A stretch of DNA of 64,000 nucleotides from Rhizobium bangladeshense (GTDB taxonomy: Bacteria > Pseudomonadota > Alphaproteobacteria > Rhizobiales > Rhizobiaceae), in contig NZ_LYPL01000008.1 in NCBI RefSeq assembly GCF_001662075.1, positions 62,001 through 126,000 on the forward strand, written 5' to 3'. Within the stretch, counting starts at the first letter, position 1. Each line of letters begins with the position of its first letter. Below, in pieces: positions 35,329 through 43,916 of the stretch. The position numbers and the translations under genes were made by a program. The notes under the pieces were generated by a model. The model had not been told where the DNA came from, searched no databases, and was given only the letters and a program-made list of their open reading frames with translations.

Positions 35329-35352
35329 TAAATCGGGGCGGAGATGGATCGT
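35329..35352 (+). promoter_or_regulatory. RpoI/FecI-type ECF promoter for vbsADL
   Basis: TAAAT at 35329-35333, 16 bp, then CGTCATT from 35350. It is identical in layout to the minus-strand promoter 36 bp away, with CTAAA and CGTCATT shared. It drives vbsA, whose best start is at 35427. The RpoI-type sigma encoded at 38917-39573 is the natural user. Confidence 0.72.
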
Positions 35353-35426
35353 CATTCTACCAAATCGGCACAGGAGCGGGCTTCATGCTCACAGCGTCAA
35401 AAGTCCTGCCGATCAAGGAGAACATC

Positions 35427-36413
35427 ATGGATTTCGACGCCGCCAAACAGAGGCGGGCTCTGCAGTCGCGGAGCTACATCAGGCTCGCCCCCAATCTCGT
35501 CTACCTGAAGACCGCGCACGGACACCACGAGGCCGCCTTCGAGGTCGAGGCCGGCATCGCAACGATCACCTTCTACCACGGCGAGCCCCCGCAATCGGCG
35601 GAGCTTCTGATGGCTGCCGCCGAAGCGTTAACGGCGCAGGACCGGTCGATCAAATCGATCACCTTCGAAGGACATCAGGCAAGCCTTCCCCAGCATATTT
35701 CCAGCACCGGAAAGCTCGATTCCGCGATCCTCTGGCAATGGCCATCGCTGTGGCTGCCGCAGCTAACCTATCCGCTGCCGCCCGTGCAGGAAATGACCGC
35801 GGGCCGCTATCATCCGCGCCGGCCGGCGAAGCCGAAGGGCACCGTCTACCAGCGGTTCATTCCCTGGCTGGAGCGGGACATCAGCTTCCGAGTGGCTGAT
35901 CCCGAGACCGATCTAGCCGCCTTTCACCGCTGGATGAACGACGAGCAGGTCAACACGGTCTGGGAGGATGCGGGCTCGCTCGACAAGCACCGCGAGATCC
36001 TAGAGGAGCGGCTCGACGATCCGCATGTGCTGCCGCTGATCGGCAGTTTTGCCGATATCCCCTTCGGCTATTTCGAAGTCTACTGGGCCAAGGAGAACCG
36101 GCTCGGTGCCTTCTACGATGCCGACGATTACGATCGCGGATGGCATGTCGCGATCGGCGAGCCGGATTATCGCGGCAAGAAATGGATCAGCGCCTGGCTT
36201 CCCTCGCTGATGCATTTCATCTTCCTCGACGATCCCCGCACCCAGCGCATCGTCGGCGAGCCGCGCGCCAGCCACGAGCAGCAGATCCGCAATCTCGACC
36301 GCTCGGGCTTCGCCAAGATCAAGCATTTCGATTTTCCGCATAAGCGGGCGCTGCTCGTCATGCTGAGCCGCGAGCGCTTCTTCGGCGATCACCTCTGGGT
36401 GCCCGCATCATGA
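35427..36413 (+). CDS. vbsA: N-hydroxyornithine acyltransferase of vicibactin synthesis (IucB-like GNAT)
   Basis: A 328-residue protein whose C-terminal half (about residues 155-325) is an IucB/RhbD-type siderophore acyltransferase: HRWMNDEQVNTVWED, GYFEVYWAKENRLGAFYDAD, YDRGWHVAIGEPDYRG, LDDPRTQRIVGEP and FDFPHKRALLVML. The N-terminal part is the extension common in hydroxamate synthases. In vicibactin it would transfer a 3-hydroxybutyryl group from CoA to N5-hydroxyornithine. The ATG at 35427 follows AAGGAG by 6 nt; an ATG at 35385 is possible but lacks such a site. Its stop overlaps vbsD (ATGA). Confidence 0.9.
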   Translation: MDFDAAKQRRALQSRSYIRLAPNLVYLKTAHGHHEAAFEVEAGIATITFYHGEPPQSAELLMAAAEALTAQDRSIKSITFEGHQASLPQHISSTGKLDSAILWQWPSLWLPQLTYPLPPVQEMTAGRYHPRRPAKPKGTVYQRFIPWLERDISFRVADPETDLAAFHRWMNDEQVNTVWEDAGSLDKHREILEERLDDPHVLPLIGSFADIPFGYFEVYWAKENRLGAFYDADDYDRGWHVAIGEPDYRGKKWISAWLPSLMHFIFLDDPRTQRIVGEPRASHEQQIRNLDRSGFAKIKHFDFPHKRALLVMLSRERFFGDHLWVPAS

Positions 36414-37828
36414 ACGACATGAGCGAAATGAGCGGCAGCCTGCGGAAGCGGCGGCTTGCGCCGGAGGATCTTGCCAGCCCGCAATTGTTCAGGCTGCTGC
36501 TGCGGCTCGGGCTCCCAGCCATGTTCGGCCTGTCGATCAACGCCGCGCATCACACGATCAACATGGTCTTCGTCGGCATGATCGGCGAAGACCAGATCGC
36601 CGCGATCATGATCGTTCTGCCGATCCTCATGCTCGTCGCCGCTTTCGGCGAAGGCATCGGCGTCGGCGTCGCGACCGAGGTCGGACGCGCGCTCGGCGCC
36701 GGCAACCGGTCGAGAGCCAGCACCCTCGCCTCGGTCAGCCTTGCCGCCGGCATCGGCTTCGGCGCGGCGAGCGCGGTGGCGATCGTCGCCTTTCCCTCGG
36801 TTCTGCTGTTCGGCGCCACATCAGCCATCGAGCCGCTCGCGCAGCACTATCTCCTCATCATCGCGGTCTCGATACCGCTGACGATGGCGCAGATCATTCT
36901 CGATTTCCTGGCGATCGCCGAGGGCAATGCACGCTTCAGCATGTGGACGCTGGTCGCCTGCTTCGCGCTGAACATCATTCTCGACCCGATCATGATCTTC
37001 GGCTTCGGTCTCGGCCTACAGGGCGTGGCGATGGCAACCATTCTCTCCCAACTCGTGGCACTCTCAATCTACGGCGCCCATCATGCGAGGCGGCTCGGGA
37101 CGATCCGGCTAACGCTCGGCTGGCGGTTCGCCGATATCAAACGTCTCAGGCCGGTCCTTGCGGTCGGCGCGCCGACGACGCTGACGAGCCTCGCAACGGC
37201 TGGCGCAATTGCCGCGATGCTATCGGTCGCCGGCACCTATCACGGTGAAGACGGCATTGCCGGTGTCGGCATCGCCTTGCGGCTGCTTGCGGTCGGCGCA
37301 CTCCCGGTCATCGGCATTTCGCTGGGCGCGCAGTCGATCCTGAGCTTTGCCTGGGGCCGCGGGGATATATCCCGGGTCCTGGCGGCGGCCCGTATGCTTT
37401 CCGTGGTCACGAGCGCGGTCGGCGGGGTCTATGGACTGACGGCGATCATCTTTTCCGAGCGCCTTGCCTCGTTCTTCACCGACGAAGCTTCCGTGCTTAC
37501 GATCGCCGGCCAGGCAATCATTGCAACCCATCTTCCCTTCCTGCTGTTCGGCCTCAGGCAGACCCTGCTGATCCTCTTCCAGGCTCAGGGCAGGCCGAAA
37601 GCCGCGTTTGCCGTCGGCCTGGCGCAGAACGGGTATCTTCTCTTTCCGCTGCTCGCGCTCCTGCCGCCCTTCTTCGGCTTCTCCGGCCTGCTCGCAGCCA
37701 TGTTCCTGGCCTCGGCGCTGACCGGCCTGCTGTCATGCTTCTGGCTAGCGAGATCGCTCAGCGCGCTCCGGCAGCGCTCGGCCGACGATCTCGCCGCCCT
37801 CAATCCCTATCCCAGCTTTTGTCCATGA
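36410..37828 (+). CDS. vbsD: MATE-family efflux protein, probable siderophore exporter
   Basis: A 472-residue inner-membrane protein with about twelve transmembrane helices in two similar halves, as in MATE/DinF transporters. Landmarks are LRLGLPAMFGLSINAAHHTINMVF-like helix 1 (FGLSINAAHHTINMVF), GEGIGVGVATEVGRALGAGN (about residues 82-101) and FALNIILDPIMIFGFGLGLQ (about 186-205). MATE proteins expel substrates using Na+ or H+ gradients. Overlap with vbsA and 10-bp spacing to vbsL place it in vbsADL, so export of vicibactin or an intermediate is the simple reading. Confidence 0.82.
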   Translation: MNDMSEMSGSLRKRRLAPEDLASPQLFRLLLRLGLPAMFGLSINAAHHTINMVFVGMIGEDQIAAIMIVLPILMLVAAFGEGIGVGVATEVGRALGAGNRSRASTLASVSLAAGIGFGAASAVAIVAFPSVLLFGATSAIEPLAQHYLLIIAVSIPLTMAQIILDFLAIAEGNARFSMWTLVACFALNIILDPIMIFGFGLGLQGVAMATILSQLVALSIYGAHHARRLGTIRLTLGWRFADIKRLRPVLAVGAPTTLTSLATAGAIAAMLSVAGTYHGEDGIAGVGIALRLLAVGALPVIGISLGAQSILSFAWGRGDISRVLAAARMLSVVTSAVGGVYGLTAIIFSERLASFFTDEASVLTIAGQAIIATHLPFLLFGLRQTLLILFQAQGRPKAAFAVGLAQNGYLLFPLLALLPPFFGFSGLLAAMFLASALTGLLSCFWLARSLSALRQRSADDLAALNPYPSFCP

Positions 37829-37838
37829 GAGGATTATC

Positions 37839-39026
37839 ATGAACCAGTCGTTCAGCCCCCGCGACCTTGGCGCCCATGCGGCCGCCGACGATCTCTTCAC
37901 CCCCGTCGATCCGGCCGCCTTCAACGCCGTCTCGCCGCCAATCTTCCAGACCTCGCTCTTCACCTATGACAGCTACGAGGCGATGGAGGATGTCTTTGCC
38001 GGCCGGACGCGCAACTTCATCTATTCGCGCGGCGACAATCCGACCGTCCGCGAATTCGAGCTGCTGGTCGCCCGCCTCGAGGGCGCCGAAGACGGGCGCG
38101 CCTTTTCCAGCGGAACGGCCGCCATCACCGCGACCATTCTCAGCCTGGTGGAAGCGGGCGACCGCGTCGTTGCCGTCCGCCACCTCTATAATGACGTCTA
38201 CCGACTTCTGGTGAAGCTGCTCGGCAGGCTCGGCGTCACCGTCGATTTCGTCGATCCCTCCGATCATGACGAGGTGCGCAAGGCGCTGCCGGGCGCCAAG
38301 CTGCTCTATCTCGAAAACCCGGCTTCCTTCATCTTCGAGCTTCAGGACATCGTGGCGCTGTCGGCCATGGCGAAAGAGGCCGGCGTCACGACCATCATCG
38401 ACAATTCCTGGGCGACGCCGCTTTTTCAGAAGCCGATCCAGCATGGCGTCGATATCGTCATTCACGCCGCCTCGAAATATCTCGGCGGCCATAGCGATAC
38501 GGTCGCCGGCGTCGTCGTCGGCACGAAGGAGGCGATCGCGAAGATCAATTCGACTTCCTATCCCTATGTCGGCGCCAAGCTCTCGCCCTTCGAGGCCTGG
38601 CTGCTGCTGCGCGGCATGCGCACGCTGCGTGTGCGCCTCGAGGAGCACGAGCGTAGCGGGCTTCTGCTCGCCGATCGGCTGAAGCAGCATCCCGACATCG
38701 CGCGCGTTCGCCATCCGGCCTTTCAGGATCATCCCGGGCGGGCGACGCTCACGGGTTATACCGGCCTCTTCGCCTTTGACCTGACGCCCGATATCGATGT
38801 CGCACACTTCGTCAACGCGCTTCGCGAAATCCGCCTCGGCGTCAGCTGGGGAGGACCGGAAACGCTGGTTGTTCCGGCCAAGGTCGCGCTGCAGATCCCT
38901 GACCGGATGACCACCTTCATCCGGTTCGGCGTGAGCGAGCAGACGATCCGTTTTGCTGTTGGGCTGGAAGAACCGGAATTGCTTTGGAACGATTTGCAGC
39001 AGGCGCTGCACGCCGCGAAGCGGTGA
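37839..39026 (+). CDS. vbsL: PLP-dependent Cys/Met-metabolism-family enzyme, probable N-acylornithine epimerase
   Basis: A 395-residue fold-type I PLP enzyme of the cystathionine gamma-synthase/beta-lyase family. The PLP lysine lies in HAASKYLGGHSDTVAGVV (about residues 208-225), the phosphate-binding region is FSSGTAAITATILSL (about 88-102), and IIDNSWATPLFQKP provides the Asp. By context it is VbsL. As I recall, work on vicibactin assigned VbsL to epimerising the L-ornithine derivative to the D form, an unusual job for this fold family. It is third in vbsADL. Its last 110 bp are antisense to the 3' end of rpoI. Confidence 0.8.
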   Translation: MNQSFSPRDLGAHAAADDLFTPVDPAAFNAVSPPIFQTSLFTYDSYEAMEDVFAGRTRNFIYSRGDNPTVREFELLVARLEGAEDGRAFSSGTAAITATILSLVEAGDRVVAVRHLYNDVYRLLVKLLGRLGVTVDFVDPSDHDEVRKALPGAKLLYLENPASFIFELQDIVALSAMAKEAGVTTIIDNSWATPLFQKPIQHGVDIVIHAASKYLGGHSDTVAGVVVGTKEAIAKINSTSYPYVGAKLSPFEAWLLLRGMRTLRVRLEEHERSGLLLADRLKQHPDIARVRHPAFQDHPGRATLTGYTGLFAFDLTPDIDVAHFVNALREIRLGVSWGGPETLVVPAKVALQIPDRMTTFIRFGVSEQTIRFAVGLEEPELLWNDLQQALHAAKR

Positions 39027-39573
39027 TATCCCGCGGGCGCTCGTGATCGGGGCGGGCAGGCTCGGTGATTGCCAGATGGCAATGCTGCTCCGCCGCCTTG
39101 ATCATGAAGTTGACGAGCGTCCTGGAGACGCCGAGCTCGGCCGCAATATCCTTCTGAGGCACGCCGTTCAGGCGATGGCGGATGAAGGCATCGTTGGTAC
39201 GCTTCGGCAGCGCCTCGAGCGAGGCAAGCACATCGCGCAGGGTCTCCGCGGCGACCAGTTGATCGAGCACGGTGGGGATGGGCGCTGTCATTTCTTGAAC
39301 CTGGTCTATCGACCTATAGTTGCTCACCTGCTGGCGTTGTCGCCGGCTCTCGTCCAGGGCGAGATTATACACCATCCGAAATGCGTAACCGATCGGGCAC
39401 CGGATGTCGTCCGTCTTGACCCCGTACGCTTTTATCACTCCGTCCTGAAATATATCCTCAGAATATGATCTTGATTTGACAACGCTTTCAATCGTTTTGA
39501 GGAGCTTATCCTTGTTTTCGATCATGGCGTTGACCACGGCATTTCCGTTCACATCACGATGCGATGCGCGCAT
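38917..39573 (-). CDS. rpoI: RpoI-type ECF sigma factor (iron starvation)
   Basis: A 218-residue FecI/PvdS-class sigma factor. Region 2 covers about residues 20-80 (EDIFQDGVIKAYGV, then FRMVYNLALDESRRQRQQ). Region 4 covers about 115-170 (LEALPKRTNDAFIRHRLNG, then DIAAELGVSRTLVNFMIKAA). No FecR-like anti-sigma gene is adjacent, as known for rhizobial RpoI. It should direct RNA polymerase to the TAAA-N16-CGT promoters at 35270-35352. An internal ATG at 39525 is an alternative start. About 40 extra C-terminal residues, rich in Arg, Pro and Ala, run antisense through the end of vbsL. The dyad at 39683-39713 may put it under iron repression. Confidence 0.9.
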   Translation of the reverse strand: MRASHRDVNGNAVVNAMIENKDKLLKTIESVVKSRSYSEDIFQDGVIKAYGVKTDDIRCPIGYAFRMVYNLALDESRRQRQQVSNYRSIDQVQEMTAPIPTVLDQLVAAETLRDVLASLEALPKRTNDAFIRHRLNGVPQKDIAAELGVSRTLVNFMIKAAEQHCHLAITEPARPDHERPRDITASRRAAPAANRSKAIPVLPAQQQNGSSARSRRTG

Positions 39574-39682
39574 TGTCCTGTACCCTTTTTACAAATGGAA
39601 AATCAGGCTCTGTCGTTGCTGGTCGGTGCGGTCTTGGCATTCCTTTATCGAAGGAAGCTACACGATGTGATTGCAGTGTCTA

Positions 39683-39713
39683 TTTTAAGGTGATAACAGG
39701 AGTCAAGTTTAAA
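39683..39713. promoter_or_regulatory. Candidate IRO (RirA) box between rpoI and the fhu-linked genes
   Basis: TGA-N9-TCA at 39691-39705, the pattern I know as the rhizobial IRO box bound by RirA. It is flanked by a longer imperfect dyad: TTTTAAGGTGA on the left and TCAAGTTTAAA on the right, 8 of 11 pairs. It sits between divergent rpoI and the GNAT-fhuDB genes and could repress both when iron is plentiful. Confidence 0.45.
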
Positions 39714-39738
39714 TCGACCGAACGAAGGCGAGAAAAAA

Positions 39739-40230
39739 ATGGGACGAACAGTCGAGATTCTGACCGGCAAGGCAGAGCTCTGCCGATCGATCATGGGGGA
39801 TTTGCCGGACTGGTTTTCGGAGCCCGAAGTTATCGAGGCAAGCGCCGAGGCGGTCGAGGAACTGCCGGTGTTCGGCTATATCGAGGCGGATGTCGTCACC
39901 GCCATGATCGCCCTGAAGCCGCACCTGCCTGATGCCGTCGAGATCGCGCTGATCGCCACCCGGCCCGAATATCATGGCCGCGGCGCCGGGCGCCATCTCG
40001 TCGATGCGGCCGAACGCTTCGCCCATGAATCGGGCGCCCGGCTGCTGACGGTCAAGACGCTTGCGCCACGCGGCCGCGACGAGCCGCAATTCGAGGCGAC
40101 GCGGCGCTTCTATGACCGGACCGGCTTCGTCAGGGCCGAGGTCTTTCCGAAACTCTGGCATGAGGACCATCCGTGCCTGTTCATGGTCAAACCGCTCACG
40201 GAGACGCAGCCAGGCAGGACCGCGCTTTGA
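39739..40230 (+). CDS. GNAT acetyltransferase linked to siderophore genes
   Basis: A 163-residue single-domain GNAT protein. The acetyl-CoA motif is RPEYHGRGAGRHLVDAAERF (about residues 75-94), followed by ARLLTVKTL and the C-terminal FYDRTGFVRAEVFPKLW. Its stop overlaps the TTG start of the siderophore-binding protein gene, so it belongs to the fhuDB operon. Vicibactin carries an N2-acetyl group, and this is the only other acetyltransferase in the cluster, so it is a candidate for the vbsC role. The sequence is generic, so I leave the symbol blank. Confidence 0.75.
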   Translation: MGRTVEILTGKAELCRSIMGDLPDWFSEPEVIEASAEAVEELPVFGYIEADVVTAMIALKPHLPDAVEIALIATRPEYHGRGAGRHLVDAAERFAHESGARLLTVKTLAPRGRDEPQFEATRRFYDRTGFVRAEVFPKLWHEDHPCLFMVKPLTETQPGRTAL

Positions 40231-41096
40231 GACGACGTGACTTTCTTCTTGGCGCGCTGGCAATGACCGGCGCGCCCACCATCGCACGCGCCGGCGATGC
40301 CAACATCGTTTCGCTCGACTATGGGCTGGCATCGACGATGCTGGCACTCGGCAGCGTGCCGCGCGCGATCGCTTCCCTCAGGAACTGGCCGGAATGGGTG
40401 GTCGAGCCGGCGATGCCCTCAGGCGTCGTCGATATCGGTACCACCGCCGAGATCAATCTCGAAGTCCTGACAAGTCTGCGGCCATCGCTCATCCTCAGCA
40501 CGCCTTTCCTTGCGGCGCTGGATGAAAAACTGTCCCGGATCGCGCCGGTGGAAAGCTTCACCGTCTATGCCGAGAACGGCGAGGCGCTCGACCGCTCCTA
40601 CGCCGAAACACTACGTCTCGGCGCCATGATCGGGCGGCAGGCGGAAGCAAAGACATATCTCGCCCGCGCCGACGCCACGTTCGGCCAGCAGCGCGAACAG
40701 ATAAAAAGCCAGTCCGCGCCTCCGGTCGCCGTCGTCAATTTCATCGACCAGAGGCATGCGCGCATCTATGGCGGCCCCGGGCTTTACGGCGGCGCCATGC
40801 GCCGTATCGGCCTGCGGAATGCCTGGAAGGGCGGGGCGAGCTACTGGGGATTTCAGACAATCGGCCTGGAACAACTCGCCGAGATCGATGAAGAGGCCCA
40901 CCTCGTCGTCGTGTCGCCGCTGCTTCCGCCCGATGTGCTGACCCGGCTTTCCGAAAGCCCGCTCTGGACCAGCCTTCCCTTCGTCCGGCGGGGGCGGATC
41001 TCGGTCGTTCCGGGCGTGCTGATGTTTGGAATGGTCCAGGAGGCGCTGCGCTTTTCGACTTTGATGGTCGATGTTCTGGAGACTGCCGCCCGATGA
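40227..41096 (+). CDS. fhuD: Ferric hydroxamate-binding periplasmic protein
   Basis: A 289-residue helical-backbone (cluster A-II/TroA-like) binding protein with a Tat-type signal starting at the TTG at 40227: LRRRDFLLGALAMTGAPTIA, cleavage near ARA-GDA. The mature protein has FhuD-like features: ALGSVPRAIASLRNWPEWV, VVDIGTTAEINLEVLTSLRP and SLILSTPF. It would deliver ferric siderophore from the periplasm to FhuB. It overlaps the GNAT gene by 4 nt (TTGA) and fhuB by 4 nt (ATGA). The rare start follows from the exact Tat motif position. Confidence 0.85.
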   Translation: MRRRDFLLGALAMTGAPTIARAGDANIVSLDYGLASTMLALGSVPRAIASLRNWPEWVVEPAMPSGVVDIGTTAEINLEVLTSLRPSLILSTPFLAALDEKLSRIAPVESFTVYAENGEALDRSYAETLRLGAMIGRQAEAKTYLARADATFGQQREQIKSQSAPPVAVVNFIDQRHARIYGGPGLYGGAMRRIGLRNAWKGGASYWGFQTIGLEQLAEIDEEAHLVVVSPLLPPDVLTRLSESPLWTSLPFVRRGRISVVPGVLMFGMVQEALRFSTLMVDVLETAAR

Positions 41097-43057
41097 CAGC
41101 GCAAATTTCCCGCTTCGGCGCGCCCGCGCTCGCGGCGCTGCTGCTGTTTTCGAGCCTCGGCCTGGCTCTCCTCGACCTGCTCCCGGCGCTGCCGCATCTG
41201 GAGGCATCAGGCGGATACGACGCCCAACACCTTCTCCTTCTCTATTCGACGCTTCCGCGCATGGCCACAGCCCTGATCACCGGTGCCGCCCTCGCGCTCT
41301 CGGGCACGATCCTGCAACAGGTACTGCGCAATCCGCTGGCTTCGCCGACGACGCTCGGTGTCTCGGCCGGCGCCAATCTGGCGCTGGTATCCGTCATGCT
41401 CGCCTTTCCGTCGCTGACAGGATGGGGCCGCGATGCGGTCGCGCTTGCCGGAAGTTCTGCCGCTGCCTTCGCCATCTTCTCGATCAGCGCCCGGCACGGC
41501 TTCTCGCCCTTTTCCCTCATCCTGTCGGGCATGATCATCGGCCTGTGGTGCGGGGCGGCGGCGGCCATTCTCATTCTGATGAACGATCAATATCTCTCGG
41601 GGATCTTCATCTGGGGCGCCGGATCGCTCTCGCAGCAAAGCTGGGCGATCCCGACATCGCTGCTGCCCAAGGTCGCCCTGCTCGCCGGCCTTGCCTTTCT
41701 CGCCGCGAGACCGTTGGCGCTGAGCCAGCTCGGAGATGCCGGCGCGACGAGCCTCGGTCTGCCGATCAAATGGTCGCGCGGCGTCATCGTGGCGATCGCA
41801 ATTGCGCTGAGCGCCCTCGTCACCAGTGCTGTCGGCGTCATCGGATTCATTGGGCTGGCCGCCCCGCAGATCGTCCGGCTGGCCGGTGCACGCCGCGTCG
41901 TCAGCCAATTGATCTGGTCGCCCATTGCCGGCGCCGGCCTTCTCCTGCTGACGGATGAGACCATCAAACTCCTTGCTCCCGGCGATTTCGTGCCGACCGG
42001 GGCGGTGACCGCATTGCTCGGCGGACCGATCCTGATTGCGCTTCTGCCACGCCTTGCCACCGCCACCCGCGCGCTGCCCGGCATGGCTTCGCCACGAGTT
42101 GCGGTCGCCAACCGAACGGCATCCCTCGGCCTGCTGCTCCTCTCGGTCGCCGCCCTGGCAGCGGCAGCGATCTTCTTCGGCCGCGCGCCCGACGGAAGCT
42201 GGGTCTGGCTGTCGGCCGCCGCCTGGGATGACATCCTTCCCCTTCGCCTGCCGCGCGTCGCCGCCGCCTTCGGAGCCGGAACCGTGCTCGGCGTGACCGG
42301 GCTGATCCTGCAGCGGCTGACCGGAAACGAAATGGCAAGTCCCGAGGTGCTCGGCGTTTCGGCCGGGGCAACGCTAGGTGTCGCAGCCGCCATGTTCGCC
42401 TTTGCCGCGCCGGGCCTGACCGTCCAGCTTGCCTTTGCCGGCGGCGGCGCTGTTGCCGTTCTGCTGCTGATCTTCCTCTTGAGCGCTCGTTCTGGCTTCG
42501 GCCCAAACCGTGTTCTGCTCGCCGGCATCGCTTTCGGCGCGATCCTCGATGCCGGGATTGGCGTGCTGGCGGCAAGCGGCGATCCGCGCGGCCTGGCGCT
42601 GATCCGCTGGATGTCGGGCTCGACCTATTTCGTCGACAACAGCGTTGCCGCAAGCGCCATGCTGATCGCGCTTGCCTGTGTCATAGCGGCCTTTCTCGCC
42701 AGCAGATGGCTAGCCCTGCTGCAGCTCGGCTCGGAAACGGCGAGCGAACTCGGCCTCAGGATTGCTCCGGCGCGCGGCGCCCTGTTCGGTCTCTCTGCGA
42801 TCATGACGGCAGCAGCGACTCTGGTGGTCGGCCCGTTGAGTTTCGTCGGACTGATGGCGCCCCACCTCGCCCATGGGTTTGGTCTTCGCCGTCCCTCGAC
42901 CCAGCTTCTCGCCGCTGCGCTGATTGGGGCGAGCCTGCTCGTGATTGCCGACTGGGCCGGACGCATGATCGCCTTCCCCTACCAAGTCCCTGCGGGATTG
43001 ATCTCGGCCCTGGTCGGGGCGCCGATGCTGCTGTTCGTTCTGCGCCGGCGGCCTTGA
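41093..43057 (+). CDS. fhuB: Ferric hydroxamate ABC permease, duplicated FhuB type
   Basis: A 654-residue inner-membrane permease made of two fused FecCD domains (about residues 1-325 and 340-654), the form known for FhuB. Paired landmarks occur in each half: SGTILQQVLRNPLASPTTLGVSAG (as GTILQQVLRNPLASPTTLG) and GLILQRLTGNEMASPEVLG, then GFIGLAAPQIVRLAG and GPLSFVGLMAPHLAHGFG. It forms the pore for ferric hydroxamates with FhuD. The required FhuC ATPase is not encoded next to it or elsewhere in the window. Its last 79 bp are antisense to the end of the SDR gene. Confidence 0.93.
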   Translation: MTAQISRFGAPALAALLLFSSLGLALLDLLPALPHLEASGGYDAQHLLLLYSTLPRMATALITGAALALSGTILQQVLRNPLASPTTLGVSAGANLALVSVMLAFPSLTGWGRDAVALAGSSAAAFAIFSISARHGFSPFSLILSGMIIGLWCGAAAAILILMNDQYLSGIFIWGAGSLSQQSWAIPTSLLPKVALLAGLAFLAARPLALSQLGDAGATSLGLPIKWSRGVIVAIAIALSALVTSAVGVIGFIGLAAPQIVRLAGARRVVSQLIWSPIAGAGLLLLTDETIKLLAPGDFVPTGAVTALLGGPILIALLPRLATATRALPGMASPRVAVANRTASLGLLLLSVAALAAAAIFFGRAPDGSWVWLSAAAWDDILPLRLPRVAAAFGAGTVLGVTGLILQRLTGNEMASPEVLGVSAGATLGVAAAMFAFAAPGLTVQLAFAGGGAVAVLLLIFLLSARSGFGPNRVLLAGIAFGAILDAGIGVLAASGDPRGLALIRWMSGSTYFVDNSVAASAMLIALACVIAAFLASRWLALLQLGSETASELGLRIAPARGALFGLSAIMTAAATLVVGPLSFVGLMAPHLAHGFGLRRPSTQLLAAALIGASLLVIADWAGRMIAFPYQVPAGLISALVGAPMLLFVLRRRP

Positions 43058-43821
43058 GAGGCCGCCGCCTTCATCCCCCCCAAGGCTTCGGCGTCGGTCC
43101 CGGCAGGGATGCGCAATGGAGAGGAAGGATCGGTCGCAGCGCGCCATACTGCCTCGACGACGTCGCCGGGCTGTGTCAGGGCGGTCTCCGACTGCTGCTC
43201 CCACGACGCGAACACTTCTGCGACGACCGACGAATAAGCTTCCGGGAAGCCGCCCTGTTGTTGAATCCGTGAGCGCGCCGTATCGCCGAACCGCGTCTCC
43301 GGCGCGCGCCCTGGGAGCACGATCCTCATACGCACATTGAAGGGCTCGAGCTCGAGCGCGGCAGACTCGGTGAAGGCGTCCACTGCGGCTTTGCTGGCCG
43401 TATAGACCGAGAGGAGCGGGAGCGGCTTGAGCGTCACGCTCGACGTGACGTTGACGATGACCCCTTCCTGCCGCTCCCGCATCTGCGGCAGAATCGCTTG
43501 CGTCATCGCGATCGATCCCAGCGTATTCGTCTCGAAAATATCGCGGGCGATCTCCATCGGCGTTCCCTCAACCGCGTTGAGCCAACCAATGCCGGCATTG
43601 TTTACCAGCACATCCACAGGACCAGCGGTCTCAACCGCAGCTCGGATGCTTTCAGGGCTCGTGACATCCAGCGCAACGATCTTGAGATGGTCCGAGATCG
43701 GCAGAAGGCCTTGGCGCGGAGTTCGCATCGTGGCGATCACCTTCCAGCCCTGCGCGAGAAAGAACCTGGCAATTTCCAGCCCGAACCCCGACGAGCATCC
43801 TGTAACCAGAACCGTCTTCAT
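42979..43821 (-). CDS. Short-chain dehydrogenase/reductase
   Basis: A 280-residue classical SDR. The cofactor motif is VTGCSSGFGLEIARFF (residues 6-21), NNAG is near residue 74, the catalytic Ser lies in VNVTSSVTLKP near 122 and the Tyr/Lys pair in YTASKAAVDAF (about 139-149). There is an Asp at the end of beta-strand segment LDVTSPESI. The last 26 residues (Arg/Ser-rich) extend past the usual end and are antisense to fhuB. It is divergent from the AraC regulator at 43917 and probably under its control. The substrate is unknown. It splits the iron genes and looks unrelated to siderophore work. Confidence 0.87.
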   Translation of the reverse strand: MKTVLVTGCSSGFGLEIARFFLAQGWKVIATMRTPRQGLLPISDHLKIVALDVTSPESIRAAVETAGPVDVLVNNAGIGWLNAVEGTPMEIARDIFETNTLGSIAMTQAILPQMRERQEGVIVNVTSSVTLKPLPLLSVYTASKAAVDAFTESAALELEPFNVRMRIVLPGRAPETRFGDTARSRIQQQGGFPEAYSSVVAEVFASWEQQSETALTQPGDVVEAVWRAATDPSSPLRIPAGTDAEALGGMKAAASQGRRRRTNSSIGAPTRAEINPAGTW

Positions 43822-43916
43822 ATCTGTCTCCTATCCATGCTGACAGCGATAGATATAGACGGCGATACTGCTACTGAATATTATGCATCATCCATGTTTC
43901 ATCATCAGGAGTATCG

